Positions 14,301 through 23,036 of a stretch of 23,173 nucleotides of DNA are shown here, one piece after another. The stretch is from positions 1 to 23,173 of the forward strand of contig CALGGY010000049.1 of assembly GCA_937915785.1 (NCBI GenBank), given 5' to 3'. How positions within the stretch are numbered: the stretch's first letter is position 1; each line of letters begins with the position of its first letter. The position numbers and the translations under genes were made by a program. Below the pieces are notes generated by a model. It did not search any database. It was given only the letters and a program-made list of their open reading frames with translations, and was not told the origin of the DNA. This DNA is from an uncultured Bacteroidales bacterium (lineage in GTDB: Bacteria; Bacteroidota; Bacteroidia; Bacteroidales; P3).

Positions 14301-14459
14301 ATAAAAAAGTATGCAATTTTGGCAGATGTTGAAAAAAACATCTGGCATTTGTGTGGATATTCTGTTTGGGCTGGATTTTTTCAACCCACAGTTGCTTGGC
14401 GCGCTATGGGGATGTTGTATTGCCGTTTTTATGTTACGTGTTGTTTTTGTGCGGGAGCA

Positions 14460-16139
14460 CTATTTTTTCAAAACCTTGTGTATGGTTTTTAGTCCCGATT
14501 TGTGGTCAATTTCCACAAAATACAATCCTTTGGGCATGTTTTCCATGTTTATGGTTATGTTGCCGCCGCTTTGTTTGGTGGAACTTTTTATTGTCTGTCC
14601 CAAAGTGTTTACAATGCGGTAGTTGCGGATATTCCCCGATATTGACAGGGTATTTTTGCAAGGGTTGGGATATATGGCAATGTTGTCGGTATTTTCGGTG
14701 TGTGAGAGAGCTGCTGGTGATTGGTCGCGCACCAGCTCTATCAGTATGTGAGTGGCGGTGTCGTGCACAGTTACGTTGCCGATGGTTTTGGAGCGGTAGC
14801 CTTGAGCGGTGGCAGTAATGGAGTAGTCGCCGTTGAGCAGCAGGCGGTAGAAATCGCCGCGGGCGTTGCGGCTCCACACGTTGGAGCTGTCGCTGTCGTA
14901 GTTGTCCACGGTTATCAGTGCTTGCAGTGGCTGGCGTGTAAGGGAGTCCACCACCATGCCGTGTATGCCGCGGTGCACCTGATGTATGTAGTCTATCAGA
15001 GCCCTGCGGTGGAAATTCCAGTAGCTGGGCAGCAGTGAGCTCGACAGGGTTTTTGTGGTCGATACTTCAATAGTGGCCTCTTTGCAGTGGTGGTAGTAGT
15101 TCATGTAGTCCTGCCGTCCGTTGCTGATAACGTACCAGTTGCCGCCCACAATGGTTCCGCTGCGGTTTTCGGATGTGTATGCGCTGCCATTCACGGCTCG
15201 GCAGCTGTCCACAAAGCGGCGTCCCACGTCTTGCCACCATAGGTAGTCGGCGGAGAGTTTTTCGTCGGCTGTGTAGCTGTCCCATGGGAAATTCACCACT
15301 TCGGAGCCGCCGTGCAGGTTGGCTGACATTACAAAATGGTGGTTTTGGGCGTAGTCCATCATGGCGGTGTTTTCGCGCTGGGTTGCCGACATGGGTTGTG
15401 TACCCCAAGGGTCGGGGAAATTGCGGTTGAGGTCGGTGTAGTTGGCGTTGTAGCGTGTGGCCCGCGACACGGTGTTGTTGCCGCCGTTGTATGTGCCGTC
15501 GGGGTTGGCAAGGGGGTTTATGTATATACGGGTGGTGTTTATAAGGCGGGTTATCTCGGCGTCGGTGCCGTAGTTCGCAAGCAGGTAGTCTATCAGGCGG
15601 AGCATCAGTATGTAGCCTGTAACCTCGTCGCCGTGCATGGTGGAGGTGTAGAAAAATTGCGGTTCGTTTTGGTCTGTGCTCAGGCTGTCGGATATCACTG
15701 CGCAGAGTATCAGCCTGCCGCGCACCGAGGTGCCTATGGTGTCTATTTGGCACAGGGTGGGGTGTTTGATGGCGAAACTGTCCATCATCTGCAGATACAC
15801 GTCGTAGGTGGGGTAGCGGTCCCAGTCGGACATCTGAGCCACGGTGGTGGCCATGGTTACGGCCTTTTCGAAGCCTTGTTTTATTATTGTATATTTGTAG
15901 CCTTTTTGGAGGAATGCCTGAAATTCGTCGCGGTTGGCGTAGGCGGTGATGGTGTCGCCGTGGCGCTTGTCGATGGAGATGATGCGACTGAGCTCACGTA
16001 GCTTGGCGTTGTTGCCTTCCACAAAGGAGAAAACCACTTCCGGTCGGTTGGCAAATAGTTCGTCGATGGCGGTTTGGGCATTGGTACCACAAAAATACGA
16101 CATCAGCAGTGCAAGTACCAAAAAAGCGGTTTTTCTCAT
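14460..16139 (-). CDS. M14 zinc carboxypeptidase with T9SS sorting domain
   Basis: A 559-residue secreted metallopeptidase. The signal peptide ends near NAQ (22). The M14 carboxypeptidase domain spans about 105-390. Zinc ligands are His169 and Glu172 in TMHGDE, and His276 in ANLHGG; Arg/Asn substrate residues lie in TDLNRNFPDPWG (235-246); the catalytic Glu358 is in ATIEVS. A carboxypeptidase-regulatory-like beta domain follows (IHGMVVDSLTRQPLQALITV, about 398-475). The end is a type A T9SS sorting domain: IAIYPNPCKNTLSISG, NTLGQTI, MPKGLYFVEI and HKVLKK. It is therefore expected to pass the outer membrane by the type IX system and be released or surface-bound. It would trim C-terminal amino acids from peptides. 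It is the last gene of the nhaD-led run, 39 bp after gtrA. Confidence 0.93.
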   Translation of the reverse strand: MRKTAFLVLALLMSYFCGTNAQTAIDELFANRPEVVFSFVEGNNAKLRELSRIISIDKRHGDTITAYANRDEFQAFLQKGYKYTIIKQGFEKAVTMATTVAQMSDWDRYPTYDVYLQMMDSFAIKHPTLCQIDTIGTSVRGRLILCAVISDSLSTDQNEPQFFYTSTMHGDEVTGYILMLRLIDYLLANYGTDAEITRLINTTRIYINPLANPDGTYNGGNNTVSRATRYNANYTDLNRNFPDPWGTQPMSATQRENTAMMDYAQNHHFVMSANLHGGSEVVNFPWDSYTADEKLSADYLWWQDVGRRFVDSCRAVNGSAYTSENRSGTIVGGNWYVISNGRQDYMNYYHHCKEATIEVSTTKTLSSSLLPSYWNFHRRALIDYIHQVHRGIHGMVVDSLTRQPLQALITVDNYDSDSSNVWSRNARGDFYRLLLNGDYSITATAQGYRSKTIGNVTVHDTATHILIELVRDQSPAALSHTENTDNIAIYPNPCKNTLSISGNIRNYRIVNTLGQTIKSSTKQSGGNITINMENMPKGLYFVEIDHKSGLKTIHKVLKK

Positions 16140-16178
16140 GTTGTATTGTTATTTGTTGTTATAAAGGGCTATTGGTTG

Positions 16179-16586
16179 CTAAGCGGCAACGGCGGCGAAG
16201 GTGAAAAAGTGGTTGGCAAGGAAATTCCACACCATCACCACGCCTGTGGCAAACACTTTCGAAATCCAGAAGTTGAGTTTCAGTTTTTCGTGTAGCAGAT
16301 ACAGTATCAGGGTGTTGAGCCCGAGTCCGATGAGCGACACCCCGAAAAATTTCACATATTCCACTCCCACCTGAGGGTCGGTGCTGCCCCAAGTCCAGAT
16401 GCGGTTCAGTATGTAGTTGCTGGTGGCGGCCACCACAAAGCCAATGGCGTTGGCCACAAATTTCGGTATTTTGAATATTTCTTTGCACAGCCAAGTAAGG
16501 CCAAAATCTATTATTGTTCCTGACATTCCAACGACACAGAATTTCAGAAACTTGGCAAGGGTGGCTTGTGTAAGTAGTTCTTTCAC
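16179..16586 (-). CDS. GtrA family membrane protein
   Basis: A 135-residue protein with about four membrane helices: FLKFCVVGMSGTIIDFGLTW, FVANAIGFVVAATSNYIL, FFGVSLIGLGLNTLILYLL and ATGVVMVWNFLANHFFTF. The KFCVVG N-terminus, SNYILNRIWTW and VWNFLANHFFTF are typical of the GtrA family, implicated in moving lipid-linked sugars or similar carriers across the inner membrane for surface polysaccharide or teichoic acid modification. The substrate here is unknown and no glycosyltransferase is adjacent. The start codon is GTG (16584-16586). It lies 10 bp after the secreted-protein gene and 39 bp before the M14 peptidase, within one run of genes. Confidence 0.88.
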   Translation of the reverse strand: MKELLTQATLAKFLKFCVVGMSGTIIDFGLTWLCKEIFKIPKFVANAIGFVVAATSNYILNRIWTWGSTDPQVGVEYVKFFGVSLIGLGLNTLILYLLHEKLKLNFWISKVFATGVVMVWNFLANHFFTFAAVAA

Positions 16587-16596
16587 TTTGTTGGGA

Positions 16597-17178
16597 TTAT
16601 TTGGGTTTGCTCACGCGGCGGTATTTGCGTTTTACGGCGGGTTTGGTATATACTACGTCGCCAGGGTCGTTCACTTCGAGGTCGTAAACCAAGCGGTGGT
16701 CCATATTTACCTTAACGTGGAAGAAACTGCTGCATCCACCTGTTATGTTGGGGATTTCGTAGAGAAGCAGTTTGTCGAAGCGGCGGTCGCGCAGAAAGTT
16801 CACCCAAACAACTTTGTCGCCGTCCTCGTTGATGAAACCTATGTACTGGCGTTTGTATTTTTCGAGGTGCTCGTCGATGAGCTGGCATTCCATGCTGGCT
16901 TGGTGGTTGTGAGTGTGGTTCAGTTTGGCTATTTTTTTCTTCATCAGCCTTTCGAGGGTGTCGATGTCTGCCGAGCTGAGGGTGAAGCGTCCAGCCATGT
17001 TCTCCACAGTGATGTCGGTTTCAAACTCTTCGTTGAAAGCGTATCCTTCGTAGTTGGTGCCGGCCACGTAGGTGGCGTATTTTGCCGAGGGCTGCTGTTG
17101 TGGCTTTTTCTGGGCGCTTACCTGCACTGCAAGGATTAGCGAAAGGGCTATGGCCACTGTCTTGATTGTTGACATCAT
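16597..17178 (-). CDS. Secreted protein of unknown function
   Basis: A protein of 193 residues (192 if the second of two adjacent ATG codons is used). The signal peptide MMSTIKTVAIALSLILAVQVSA is cut before QKKPQQQP, with no lipobox, so it is exported. The mature part has ETDITVENMAGRFTLSSADI, a helical, charged part (TLERLMKKKIAKLNHTHNHQ), then a beta-rich end (YIGFINEDGDKVVWVNFL, GGCSSFFHVKVNMDHRLVYD). It finishes in a very basic tail (KPAVKRKYRRVSKPK). The DGDKVVWVNFL...GGCSSFFHVKVN pattern resembles small exported Bacteroidota proteins of unknown role. I exclude an upstream start at 17241 because it adds a basic stretch before the signal peptide and overlaps the upstream gene. No function can be assigned. 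Confidence 0.75.
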   Translation of the reverse strand: MMSTIKTVAIALSLILAVQVSAQKKPQQQPSAKYATYVAGTNYEGYAFNEEFETDITVENMAGRFTLSSADIDTLERLMKKKIAKLNHTHNHQASMECQLIDEHLEKYKRQYIGFINEDGDKVVWVNFLRDRRFDKLLLYEIPNITGGCSSFFHVKVNMDHRLVYDLEVNDPGDVVYTKPAVKRKYRRVSKPK

Positions 17179-17215
17179 TGCTTTTTGTTTTTTGTGTTTA
17201 ATATGTTTTTGATAC

Positions 17216-18451
17216 TTATATAGTAACGTTGTTTTTAACAATATTATTGTTTGTAGTGTCGTTTTGTGTTTTGGAGGTTTTCTGTTCTTGGCGGAAATAT
17301 TGGTTGTGGAGTGGGAATTCGTCGCTCAGTTCGCCGCTGAAGAAGAAGTCGAAACCTATGGCTCCGAAGGTGTAAACGCGGTCTTGTATGGTGATGTGCG
17401 AGCCGCCGCACCTTGGGTCGGGTTTGGGTTGCGACTGCGAGAAACCCACGTTGAACAGTGTGAACAGTATATCGGGGCGGTTGGAGATGTCGTATCCGGC
17501 GCGCTGCCATTGTTTCATGGTCTGGTGCAATATGCAGCCGGTGTAGATGTACGAATAGAGGTGGTTGCGATAGTCCACTAGGCGGTTTACGCGTTCGGTG
17601 GTGTGGTCGGCGGTGTGGAAATCGAGGATATGCTCGTATTCTTTGCCCATGTAGTATTCGCTGTTGGGGTCCTTGAGGTTGCGTTCCACTTTCATGGCGG
17701 TGAAATCTTTGATGCCGTTCACTCCGAGGGAGAACTGCGACTGTACAGAGAGTATGGCCTTTGGTGCGAGGTAGGTTTTGTACATTTCGCGTTTGGAGTT
17801 GAAAAGTCGCATCTGTTCGCCCACAAGGCAGCCCACTATCAGTCGGGGGTCCACGCCGGTAATGTGTGCGGCGCTGTCTATCAGGTGTTTGTCTTTCAGT
17901 ATTGCCTGTTTCAGAGCTGTCCATTCCTCGGTGGCCATCCACGGTATCACGTTGGGGTTTTGCTGTTGTTTCTCCGACTCGTAAGATTTCAGCATCTTAT
18001 CCAAAAATTTGGTGTAGTCCTCGTTTTTGTCGGCGTATAGCGATGCTGCGGCTATCATCTGCGATACTACTGATGGGTTGTCGCAAGTGCGGAGTGTCTG
18101 CATCATCAGACGTGCGTTTTCGGGGTAGAAACGTCCGAATGCGGCCATTTTCACATATTGGTCCAAATCCACTTGTATGCGTTGCCGTGCCGACGTGTCG
18201 TTTTTGGCAAGGTCGTTCATTTCCGACACTTCCATCAGGTAGCGCGAGTTTTTGTCCACGGTGCCGCTATTGTTGGTGAGGCCGAGCTTGAATATCACCA
18301 GTCCGACAATTTGTATTGCTCCGTAGATGGCGAAAAGGTGTAGTAGCGAGAGGTAAGTAACTCTTACCCATTTGCGTTTGTAAAAAGGTTTTTTGTTGCC
18401 GGCGGCGGTGTTTGAATTCTGAACGCCGGACTTGGTTTCGTTTTCTTTCAT
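17216..18451 (-). CDS. Membrane-anchored protein with a probable lysozyme-like (transglycosylase-type) domain
   Basis: A 411-residue protein. A short polar N-terminus with basic residues (PFYKRKWVR) precedes one membrane helix (about 32-56, YLSLLHLFAIYGAIQIVGLV), placing the rest in the periplasm. From about 195 the order of motifs is like that of lytic transglycosylases: HITGVDPRLIVGCLVGEQMR with Glu212 as candidate acid, QSQFSLGVNGIKDF (238-250) in the place of the SxGxxGL block, and RPDILFTLFNVGF (325-337) in the place of the LAxYNxG block. This was judged by eye and no exact family match is claimed. It starts 1 bp after nhaD ends and is followed by the secreted-protein gene. The C-terminal tail is Asn/Thr-rich. 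A wall hydrolase or a non-catalytic glycan binder are both possible. Confidence 0.6.
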   Translation of the reverse strand: MKENETKSGVQNSNTAAGNKKPFYKRKWVRVTYLSLLHLFAIYGAIQIVGLVIFKLGLTNNSGTVDKNSRYLMEVSEMNDLAKNDTSARQRIQVDLDQYVKMAAFGRFYPENARLMMQTLRTCDNPSVVSQMIAAASLYADKNEDYTKFLDKMLKSYESEKQQQNPNVIPWMATEEWTALKQAILKDKHLIDSAAHITGVDPRLIVGCLVGEQMRLFNSKREMYKTYLAPKAILSVQSQFSLGVNGIKDFTAMKVERNLKDPNSEYYMGKEYEHILDFHTADHTTERVNRLVDYRNHLYSYIYTGCILHQTMKQWQRAGYDISNRPDILFTLFNVGFSQSQPKPDPRCGGSHITIQDRVYTFGAIGFDFFFSGELSDEFPLHNQYFRQEQKTSKTQNDTTNNNIVKNNVTI

Positions 18452-18452
18452 T

Positions 18453-19823
18453 TTAAACTAAGGGTAAAGCTTGGTTTGATAAGGGTTGAGCCAATGCTAA
18501 GTCGCGCAGCCAAGGTATTGCTTCGAAAAGGGTGATGTCCATTGCTATGAAAACTATGGCTCCTGCCAGATAACCGAGCAGTGCGAGCCACGATATTTTT
18601 TTCAGGTACCAGATGAAATCGATTTTCTCCATGCCCATAACAGCCACGCCTGCGGCCGAGCCTATGATGAGGAGGCTTCCGCCTGTGCCGGCGCAGTAGG
18701 CCAAAAATTCCCAGAAGGGGTGGTTCTGGCCGAACACGGCATCCACGGCCTCATGGTCGTACATGCCTTGTACGGCGGCCACCAGCGGCACGTTGTCCAC
18801 TATGGACGAGAGCACGCCTATAATGAGGTCTATGAAGAAGAAGCCGGGAACACCAGTGCCGAACGCGGAGTCGAGGCCGTCGGCCAGATGTCCGAGTATG
18901 CCCACCACTTTGAGGCAGCTAACGGCCATCAGTATGCCGAGGAAGAAAAGTATGGTGGGTATGTCGATATGTTCGAGGGTGATGACGGCTGTGGGCAACT
19001 TGTGTCCATCTTTCTCGTATTTGCGGCTTATTATTTCGGTGGTTATCCACAGTATGCCAAGACCGAACAGCATGCCGAGGTAGGGTGGCAGGTGGGTGAT
19101 GGTTTTGAACACTGGCACAAAGATAAGTGCGGCAACTCCCATTATCAGCACAAGGCGGCGCAGGTGTGCAGGCACTTCGAGACTGGATCTTTCTTCCTGC
19201 GGGCGTTCCATGTCACCTTTCAGGGTGCGTCCTATTATCCAAACGGGGATGGCTATGCACACAAAGCTGGCAACAAGGGTTTTTACAATGATGTTGAGGG
19301 TTGTAACCTCGCCTTTTATCCAAAGCATTATGGTGGTTACGTCGCCGATGGGGCTCCATGCGCCGCCGGCGTTGGCGGCAAGTATCACCATGCCAGCGTA
19401 CAGCCAGCGTTCTTTGCGGTCGGCGATGAGCTTGCGCAGCAGGGCCACCATCACTATGGCGGTGGTCATGTTGTCGAGCAGGGCGCTGAGGAAAAAGGTG
19501 AGTATGGAGAGAATCCACAGCAGTTTTTTCTTGTTGGTGGTGGTTATGCGGTCGGTTATCACACGGAAACCTTGGTAGTCTTCTATCAGGGTAACTATTG
19601 TCATTGCGCCAAGCAGGAAAAACACTATTTCGGCTGTTTCGCCGAGGTTTTTCACCAGTTCCGAGCTGATGATTTTGGGTTCCATCGTGTGCGAGAGGGC
19701 CAGAATGGTCCACACCAAAACGCCAAGGAGCAGTGCCGTGGCGGTCTTGTTTATTTTCAGAGGGTGCTCCAGTGCTATGCAGGCGTATCCTACAACGAAA
19801 ATGACGATAATTAGTAGTTCCAT
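18453..19823 (-). CDS. nhaD: NhaD-type sodium/proton antiporter
   Basis: A 456-residue inner-membrane protein with about 11-12 hydrophobic helices, of the ArsB/NhaD superfamily, expected to export Na+ (or Li+) in exchange for protons. The two inverted halves carry matching discontinuous helix motifs: SALLDNMTTAIV (113-124) with NAGGAWSPIGDVTT (151-164), and SSIVDNVPLVAA (339-350) with AGTGGSLLIIGSAAG (378-392). The paired Asp-Asn residues D117-N118 and D343-N344 are the probable ion site. Length is usual for NhaD. It is first in a run with the lysozyme-like protein (1 bp gap). No canonical promoter is seen in the 162-bp gap before it, so read-through from yidC or a non-consensus promoter is likely. 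Confidence 0.92.
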   Translation of the reverse strand: MELLIIVIFVVGYACIALEHPLKINKTATALLLGVLVWTILALSHTMEPKIISSELVKNLGETAEIVFFLLGAMTIVTLIEDYQGFRVITDRITTTNKKKLLWILSILTFFLSALLDNMTTAIVMVALLRKLIADRKERWLYAGMVILAANAGGAWSPIGDVTTIMLWIKGEVTTLNIIVKTLVASFVCIAIPVWIIGRTLKGDMERPQEERSSLEVPAHLRRLVLIMGVAALIFVPVFKTITHLPPYLGMLFGLGILWITTEIISRKYEKDGHKLPTAVITLEHIDIPTILFFLGILMAVSCLKVVGILGHLADGLDSAFGTGVPGFFFIDLIIGVLSSIVDNVPLVAAVQGMYDHEAVDAVFGQNHPFWEFLAYCAGTGGSLLIIGSAAGVAVMGMEKIDFIWYLKKISWLALLGYLAGAIVFIAMDITLFEAIPWLRDLALAQPLSNQALPLV

Positions 19824-19985
19824 GTTGTGTTTTTTTTGTGGTGGTTGCGGCTTGTGCAGTATTATTCCGGCTTTGGGCCGTTTACCAGTTGATTATTGTA
19901 TATTGTTTGCTTTTTTTACTGTTTTGTCATTATTTTGTATTGTGTATGATATTTTGCCATTAAGAGTCAACCCTCTGGTTAGTAA

Positions 19986-21956
19986 TCACTTTTTTCCTCC
20001 GTTTTTCTGCATCTGCTCGGCTTGTTTCTGCATCTCCTCGAGGCGTTTCATGAAACGGGATTTTTTCTGCGGTTTGTTCTTGGCGTTGGCGTTGGCTTTT
20101 TCGATGCGCAGGCGTATCTTGTCCTCGTTTATGGTGCGGCGTATTATCACCATCTGCAACATGGTGATGCACAGCGAGAGGAAGTAGTAGAAGTTGAGTG
20201 CCGCCGACATGCTGTTGAGCATGAACAGCATCATGAAAGGCATGAAGTACATCATAAATTTCATGCCGGGTATGCTTTGCGACGAGGCTTGCTGGCGCAT
20301 GGTGTACCAAGTGTAAACAAACTGCAAGCCGAACATAAGCAGGCAGAAGAGGCTTATGTGGTCGCCGTAGAAGGGTATGTTGAATGGCAGGTCGAGTATG
20401 GAGTCGAAGGTGGAGAGGTCGTCGGCCCAAAGGAAGGGCTGCTGGCGCAGCTCTATTGAGGCGGGGAAGAAACGGAACATGGCGTAGAGTATGGGCAGCT
20501 GCAGAAGCATGGGCAGGCATCCGGCCATTGGACTAACCCCCGCTTTTTTGTACAGTGCCGACATGGCCTGTTGTTTTTTCAGGGCATCCTCCTGTTTGGG
20601 GTATTTCTCGTTCAGCTTGGCCACCTCGGGTTGCAGCACACGCATCACCGCCGACGATGAGTACGATTTGTAGGCTATGGGGAACAGCACTAATTTAACC
20701 AGTATGGTGAGTATGATGATGATAATGCCGTAGTTCCAGTTGAACTGTTCGAGGAAGTTGAACACCGGTATTATTGCGAAACGGTTCACCCACTGTATGG
20801 CGAAGAATCCCCATCCCAGTGGCAGCATACGTTCCAGACCGAGGTCCATGTTGCGCAGGGTGCGGTATTTGTTGGAGCCGAAATAGTAGCGCATGCCAAA
20901 GGTGTAGTCGTCGGTGGGGCTGAAGGGCAGTCCTATGGTGCTTTCCATGTCGCACAGGTAGCGTTCGTCGGCCGATTGGGAGGTGGAGGTGCGCAGGTCG
21001 GCGTTTTCAAAGGCGCTGTCGGCGATGAGTATGGTGCTGAAAAACTGTTGTTTGAAGGCAATCCACTGCAGTGGCGATTTCACGTTTTCCTCGCCGTTGG
21101 TGCCGTCGCTCAGATTGTCGGCGTTGTCGTTGGTGGGTTTGTAGTAAATGGATGAGTACGAGCGTTCTTGGTCGCCGCGGCCGCTTTTGCCAACGGCGTG
21201 TTTTTCGTGGCGGGTGAGCTGGTTTTTGAAAAAGAGGGTTAGGCTGGAGTTGTCCTGCACTGTGCCTTGCAGCCCGTGGAAATGTATGTCGAATTTCACT
21301 TCGTGGCTGTTGCCGCGGATGGTGTAGCGGAATTCAAGGTAGCGGTTGGGGTCCATCGCTGTGGCGGAGTCTGTGCCTGCCACAAAAGCGCGCATCGACA
21401 CTATGGCTGAGTCGGTGCCGGAGAGTTCTATTTGTGTGTCGCCGTCGGCTTTTTGGCCGTTGATAAAGGGGGTGAAATTGAGGTTTCCGGTTGAGATGGC
21501 CTCATAGTTCTTGGTGCTGAAAGTGAGGCTTAGGCTATCGTTGCCCTTGCCTATGAGGTCGAGCGGCAGGTCGCCGTAGCTGGTGTATTCGGAAAGCACC
21601 ACGTTGTCTATTTTGGCTCCGAGGCTGTTGATGTCGAGGCTGAACACCTCGTTTTTTACGGATATTGTTGTGTTTTCGCCGTCGAGGTTGCAGGCAAAAG
21701 CGCCGGCGGCTTTGCGGGCCTGCTCAAGGGCGGTTTGCTGTGCGGCGGTGTCGTAGGTGGCAAGGGAGTCGGCCAAAAGCTGCTGGGCCACGCGGGCTTC
21801 TTCGGCGCGGGCAACGGAGTCGGTATAGGCCTTGTAAACGGAGTCTTGGTAGGCTTGTGCTTTTTCTCTTTCTTCTTTCGACGGGGCTGTCCACCAGATG
21901 TATCCGATAAATACGGCAAACATCAGTACAAGCCCGATAATAGTGTTTTTATCCAA
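19986..21956 (-). CDS. yidC: Membrane protein insertase YidC
   Basis: A 656-residue protein that inserts and folds inner-membrane proteins alone or with SecYEG. The first membrane helix is TIIGLVLMFAVFIGYIWW (5-22). A long Ala/Asp/Ser-rich stretch and the large periplasmic beta domain (about 90-380) follow. The conserved insertase core starts near 400 (FNWNYGIIIIILTILVKLVL, AYKSYSSSAVMRVLQPEVAK with the groove arginine near 439, MAGCLPMLLQLPILYAMFRF). It ends in a basic, Gln/Lys-rich tail (RLEEMQKQAEQMQKNGGKK), common in ribosome-binding YidC forms. The start codon is TTG at 21954-21956: an in-frame stop lies five codons upstream with no ATG or GTG between, and MDKNTIIG is the usual family start. 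A TATCTTTG element lies 47 bases upstream. Confidence 0.95.
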   Translation of the reverse strand: MDKNTIIGLVLMFAVFIGYIWWTAPSKEEREKAQAYQDSVYKAYTDSVARAEEARVAQQLLADSLATYDTAAQQTALEQARKAAGAFACNLDGENTTISVKNEVFSLDINSLGAKIDNVVLSEYTSYGDLPLDLIGKGNDSLSLTFSTKNYEAISTGNLNFTPFINGQKADGDTQIELSGTDSAIVSMRAFVAGTDSATAMDPNRYLEFRYTIRGNSHEVKFDIHFHGLQGTVQDNSSLTLFFKNQLTRHEKHAVGKSGRGDQERSYSSIYYKPTNDNADNLSDGTNGEENVKSPLQWIAFKQQFFSTILIADSAFENADLRTSTSQSADERYLCDMESTIGLPFSPTDDYTFGMRYYFGSNKYRTLRNMDLGLERMLPLGWGFFAIQWVNRFAIIPVFNFLEQFNWNYGIIIIILTILVKLVLFPIAYKSYSSSAVMRVLQPEVAKLNEKYPKQEDALKKQQAMSALYKKAGVSPMAGCLPMLLQLPILYAMFRFFPASIELRQQPFLWADDLSTFDSILDLPFNIPFYGDHISLFCLLMFGLQFVYTWYTMRQQASSQSIPGMKFMMYFMPFMMLFMLNSMSAALNFYYFLSLCITMLQMVIIRRTINEDKIRLRIEKANANAKNKPQKKSRFMKRLEEMQKQAEQMQKNGGKK

Positions 21957-22002
21957 CTTTTTTACGTTTTAAATTGTCCTTTTTTCGCGTTTTTTGAAAC
22001 TG

Positions 22003-22010
22003 CAAAGATA
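22003..22010 (-). promoter_or_regulatory. Predicted -7 element of yidC
   Basis: On the minus strand TATCTTTG fits TAnnTTTG, 47 bases before the TTG start. I do not see TTTG at the proper distance for a -33 box. Confidence 0.45.
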
Positions 22011-22120
22011 CGAAAAATTATTGGATTTGTCGGTAATTGTGAAAAATATTTGTTTTTTGTGTGGTTTGGTGAAGAAAAAAAGCTGTGGCAAATGGTATGG
22101 TGTGTGTTGCAGAAATGTTT

Positions 22121-23008
22121 TTATTGGTTGATTTTGTGCGTCAGCCGGTGTATTAGCAGAAGTCCTTCTATGTTGCGTGGCACCTGCAGATCGAGGTAGG
22201 CGCTTTCAAGGGGTATCACTTTATGGTTGCGCACGGACGAGAGTTTGTTGTAAGGTTCTGTATTGCAAAATTTTTCGGCATCTTCTTTGCGAATGAGTAT
22301 GTAGTCAGGATCGGCAAGCAGTAGCGATTCGAGGCTGAACTCCCATCCGCTGATGTTTTCGGCAATGTTGCGGCAGCCGGCGCGCAGCAGTATGTCGTTG
22401 ATGAAGGTGTTGCCGCCTGCAGTGAAATTGCCCCCTTTGCCGTAGCCTACTACATAATATACTGTGGGTGTGTGCGAGCTTGTGTCGAGATGTATTTTTT
22501 CTACCTCGCGTTTCAGCGAGTCGTTGAGTTTTTCGGCGGTTTCGGTGCTGCCAACCAGCCTGCCTATGGTGGCAATGTTTTCGAAAAGGCCCTCGAAAGC
22601 TGGTTTTTCGATGACGCATACCAATGGCACGCCGGCTTTGTTTATCTGTTCCACCGCTTTTTGCGGCACCATCGAACCGCTTATCACAAGATCGGGATGG
22701 AGCGAAATCACCTTTTCGATGTTGAGGTTGGAGATACCTCCGATGCTTTCAATTTCGAGGGCTTGGGCAGGGTATTGGCAGAAATCGGTGCGACCCACCA
22801 GCAGACTGTCGGCACCAAGGGCAAATATTATCTCGGTAACGGCAGGCGATACCGACACAACTCGTTTGGGACTTGCAGGTACCGAAACCGTTGTGCCATA
22901 GTCGTCGGTGAAGTCATAGTTTGTTTGTCCCGATTTGGTTACCGATGTGCTACAGGCTGCACAAAAGGTCGTTAATATGCTGATTATTATAATCTTGGTT
23001 TTGTTCAT
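22121..23008 (-). CDS. BtuF-like substrate-binding lipoprotein of an ABC transporter
   Basis: A 295-residue protein. The signal peptide MNKTKIIIISILTTFCAAC gives a lipoprotein with Cys19. The rest is a class III periplasmic binding protein (Fe/B12 type, PF01497): DDYGTTVSVPASPKRVVSVS, PAVTEIIFALGADSLLVGRT, YPAQALEIESIGG, NIEKVISLHPDLVISG, GGNTFINDILLRAGCRNIAE and the final IPLESAYLDLQVPRNIEGLL. Such proteins bind cobalamin, haem or ferric siderophores and hand them to a BtuCD-type permease. The ligand cannot be told from sequence alone. The permease and ATPase are not downstream; yidC follows after 164 bp. They may lie upstream outside the window or elsewhere. I see no cobalamin riboswitch in the 165 bases upstream. 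Identity is firm at family level. Confidence 0.88.
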   Translation of the reverse strand: MNKTKIIIISILTTFCAACSTSVTKSGQTNYDFTDDYGTTVSVPASPKRVVSVSPAVTEIIFALGADSLLVGRTDFCQYPAQALEIESIGGISNLNIEKVISLHPDLVISGSMVPQKAVEQINKAGVPLVCVIEKPAFEGLFENIATIGRLVGSTETAEKLNDSLKREVEKIHLDTSSHTPTVYYVVGYGKGGNFTAGGNTFINDILLRAGCRNIAENISGWEFSLESLLLADPDYILIRKEDAEKFCNTEPYNKLSSVRNHKVIPLESAYLDLQVPRNIEGLLLIHRLTHKINQ

Positions 23009-23028
23009 GGTGTCTATTTTTTGTTTTG

Positions 23029-23036
23029 CAAATATA
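23029..23036 (-). promoter_or_regulatory. Predicted -7 element of the BtuF-like gene
   Basis: On the minus strand TATATTTG, a full TAnnTTTG match, lies 20 bases before the ATG at 23008. That leaves a leader of only about 15 bases. No TTTG is seen at -33. The short leader leaves no room for a riboswitch downstream of this promoter. Confidence 0.5.

Noticed and set aside
14328..14385. 10-bp inverted repeat GTTGAAAAAA/TTTTTTCAAC as terminator of the M14 peptidase gene
   Set aside because: The loop is about 38 bases and the stem is A/T-rich and lies over 70 bases past the stop, so it is not a convincing terminator.
14449..14468. GTGCGGGAGCAC hairpin followed by T-rich sequence at the end of the M14 gene
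   Set aside because: The stem has only four pairs and the T-run is in the wrong direction for the gene.
18720..19814. 364-codon plus-strand open frame opposite nhaD
   Set aside because: It is the mirror frame of a well-supported antiporter, with no domain, start site or promoter.
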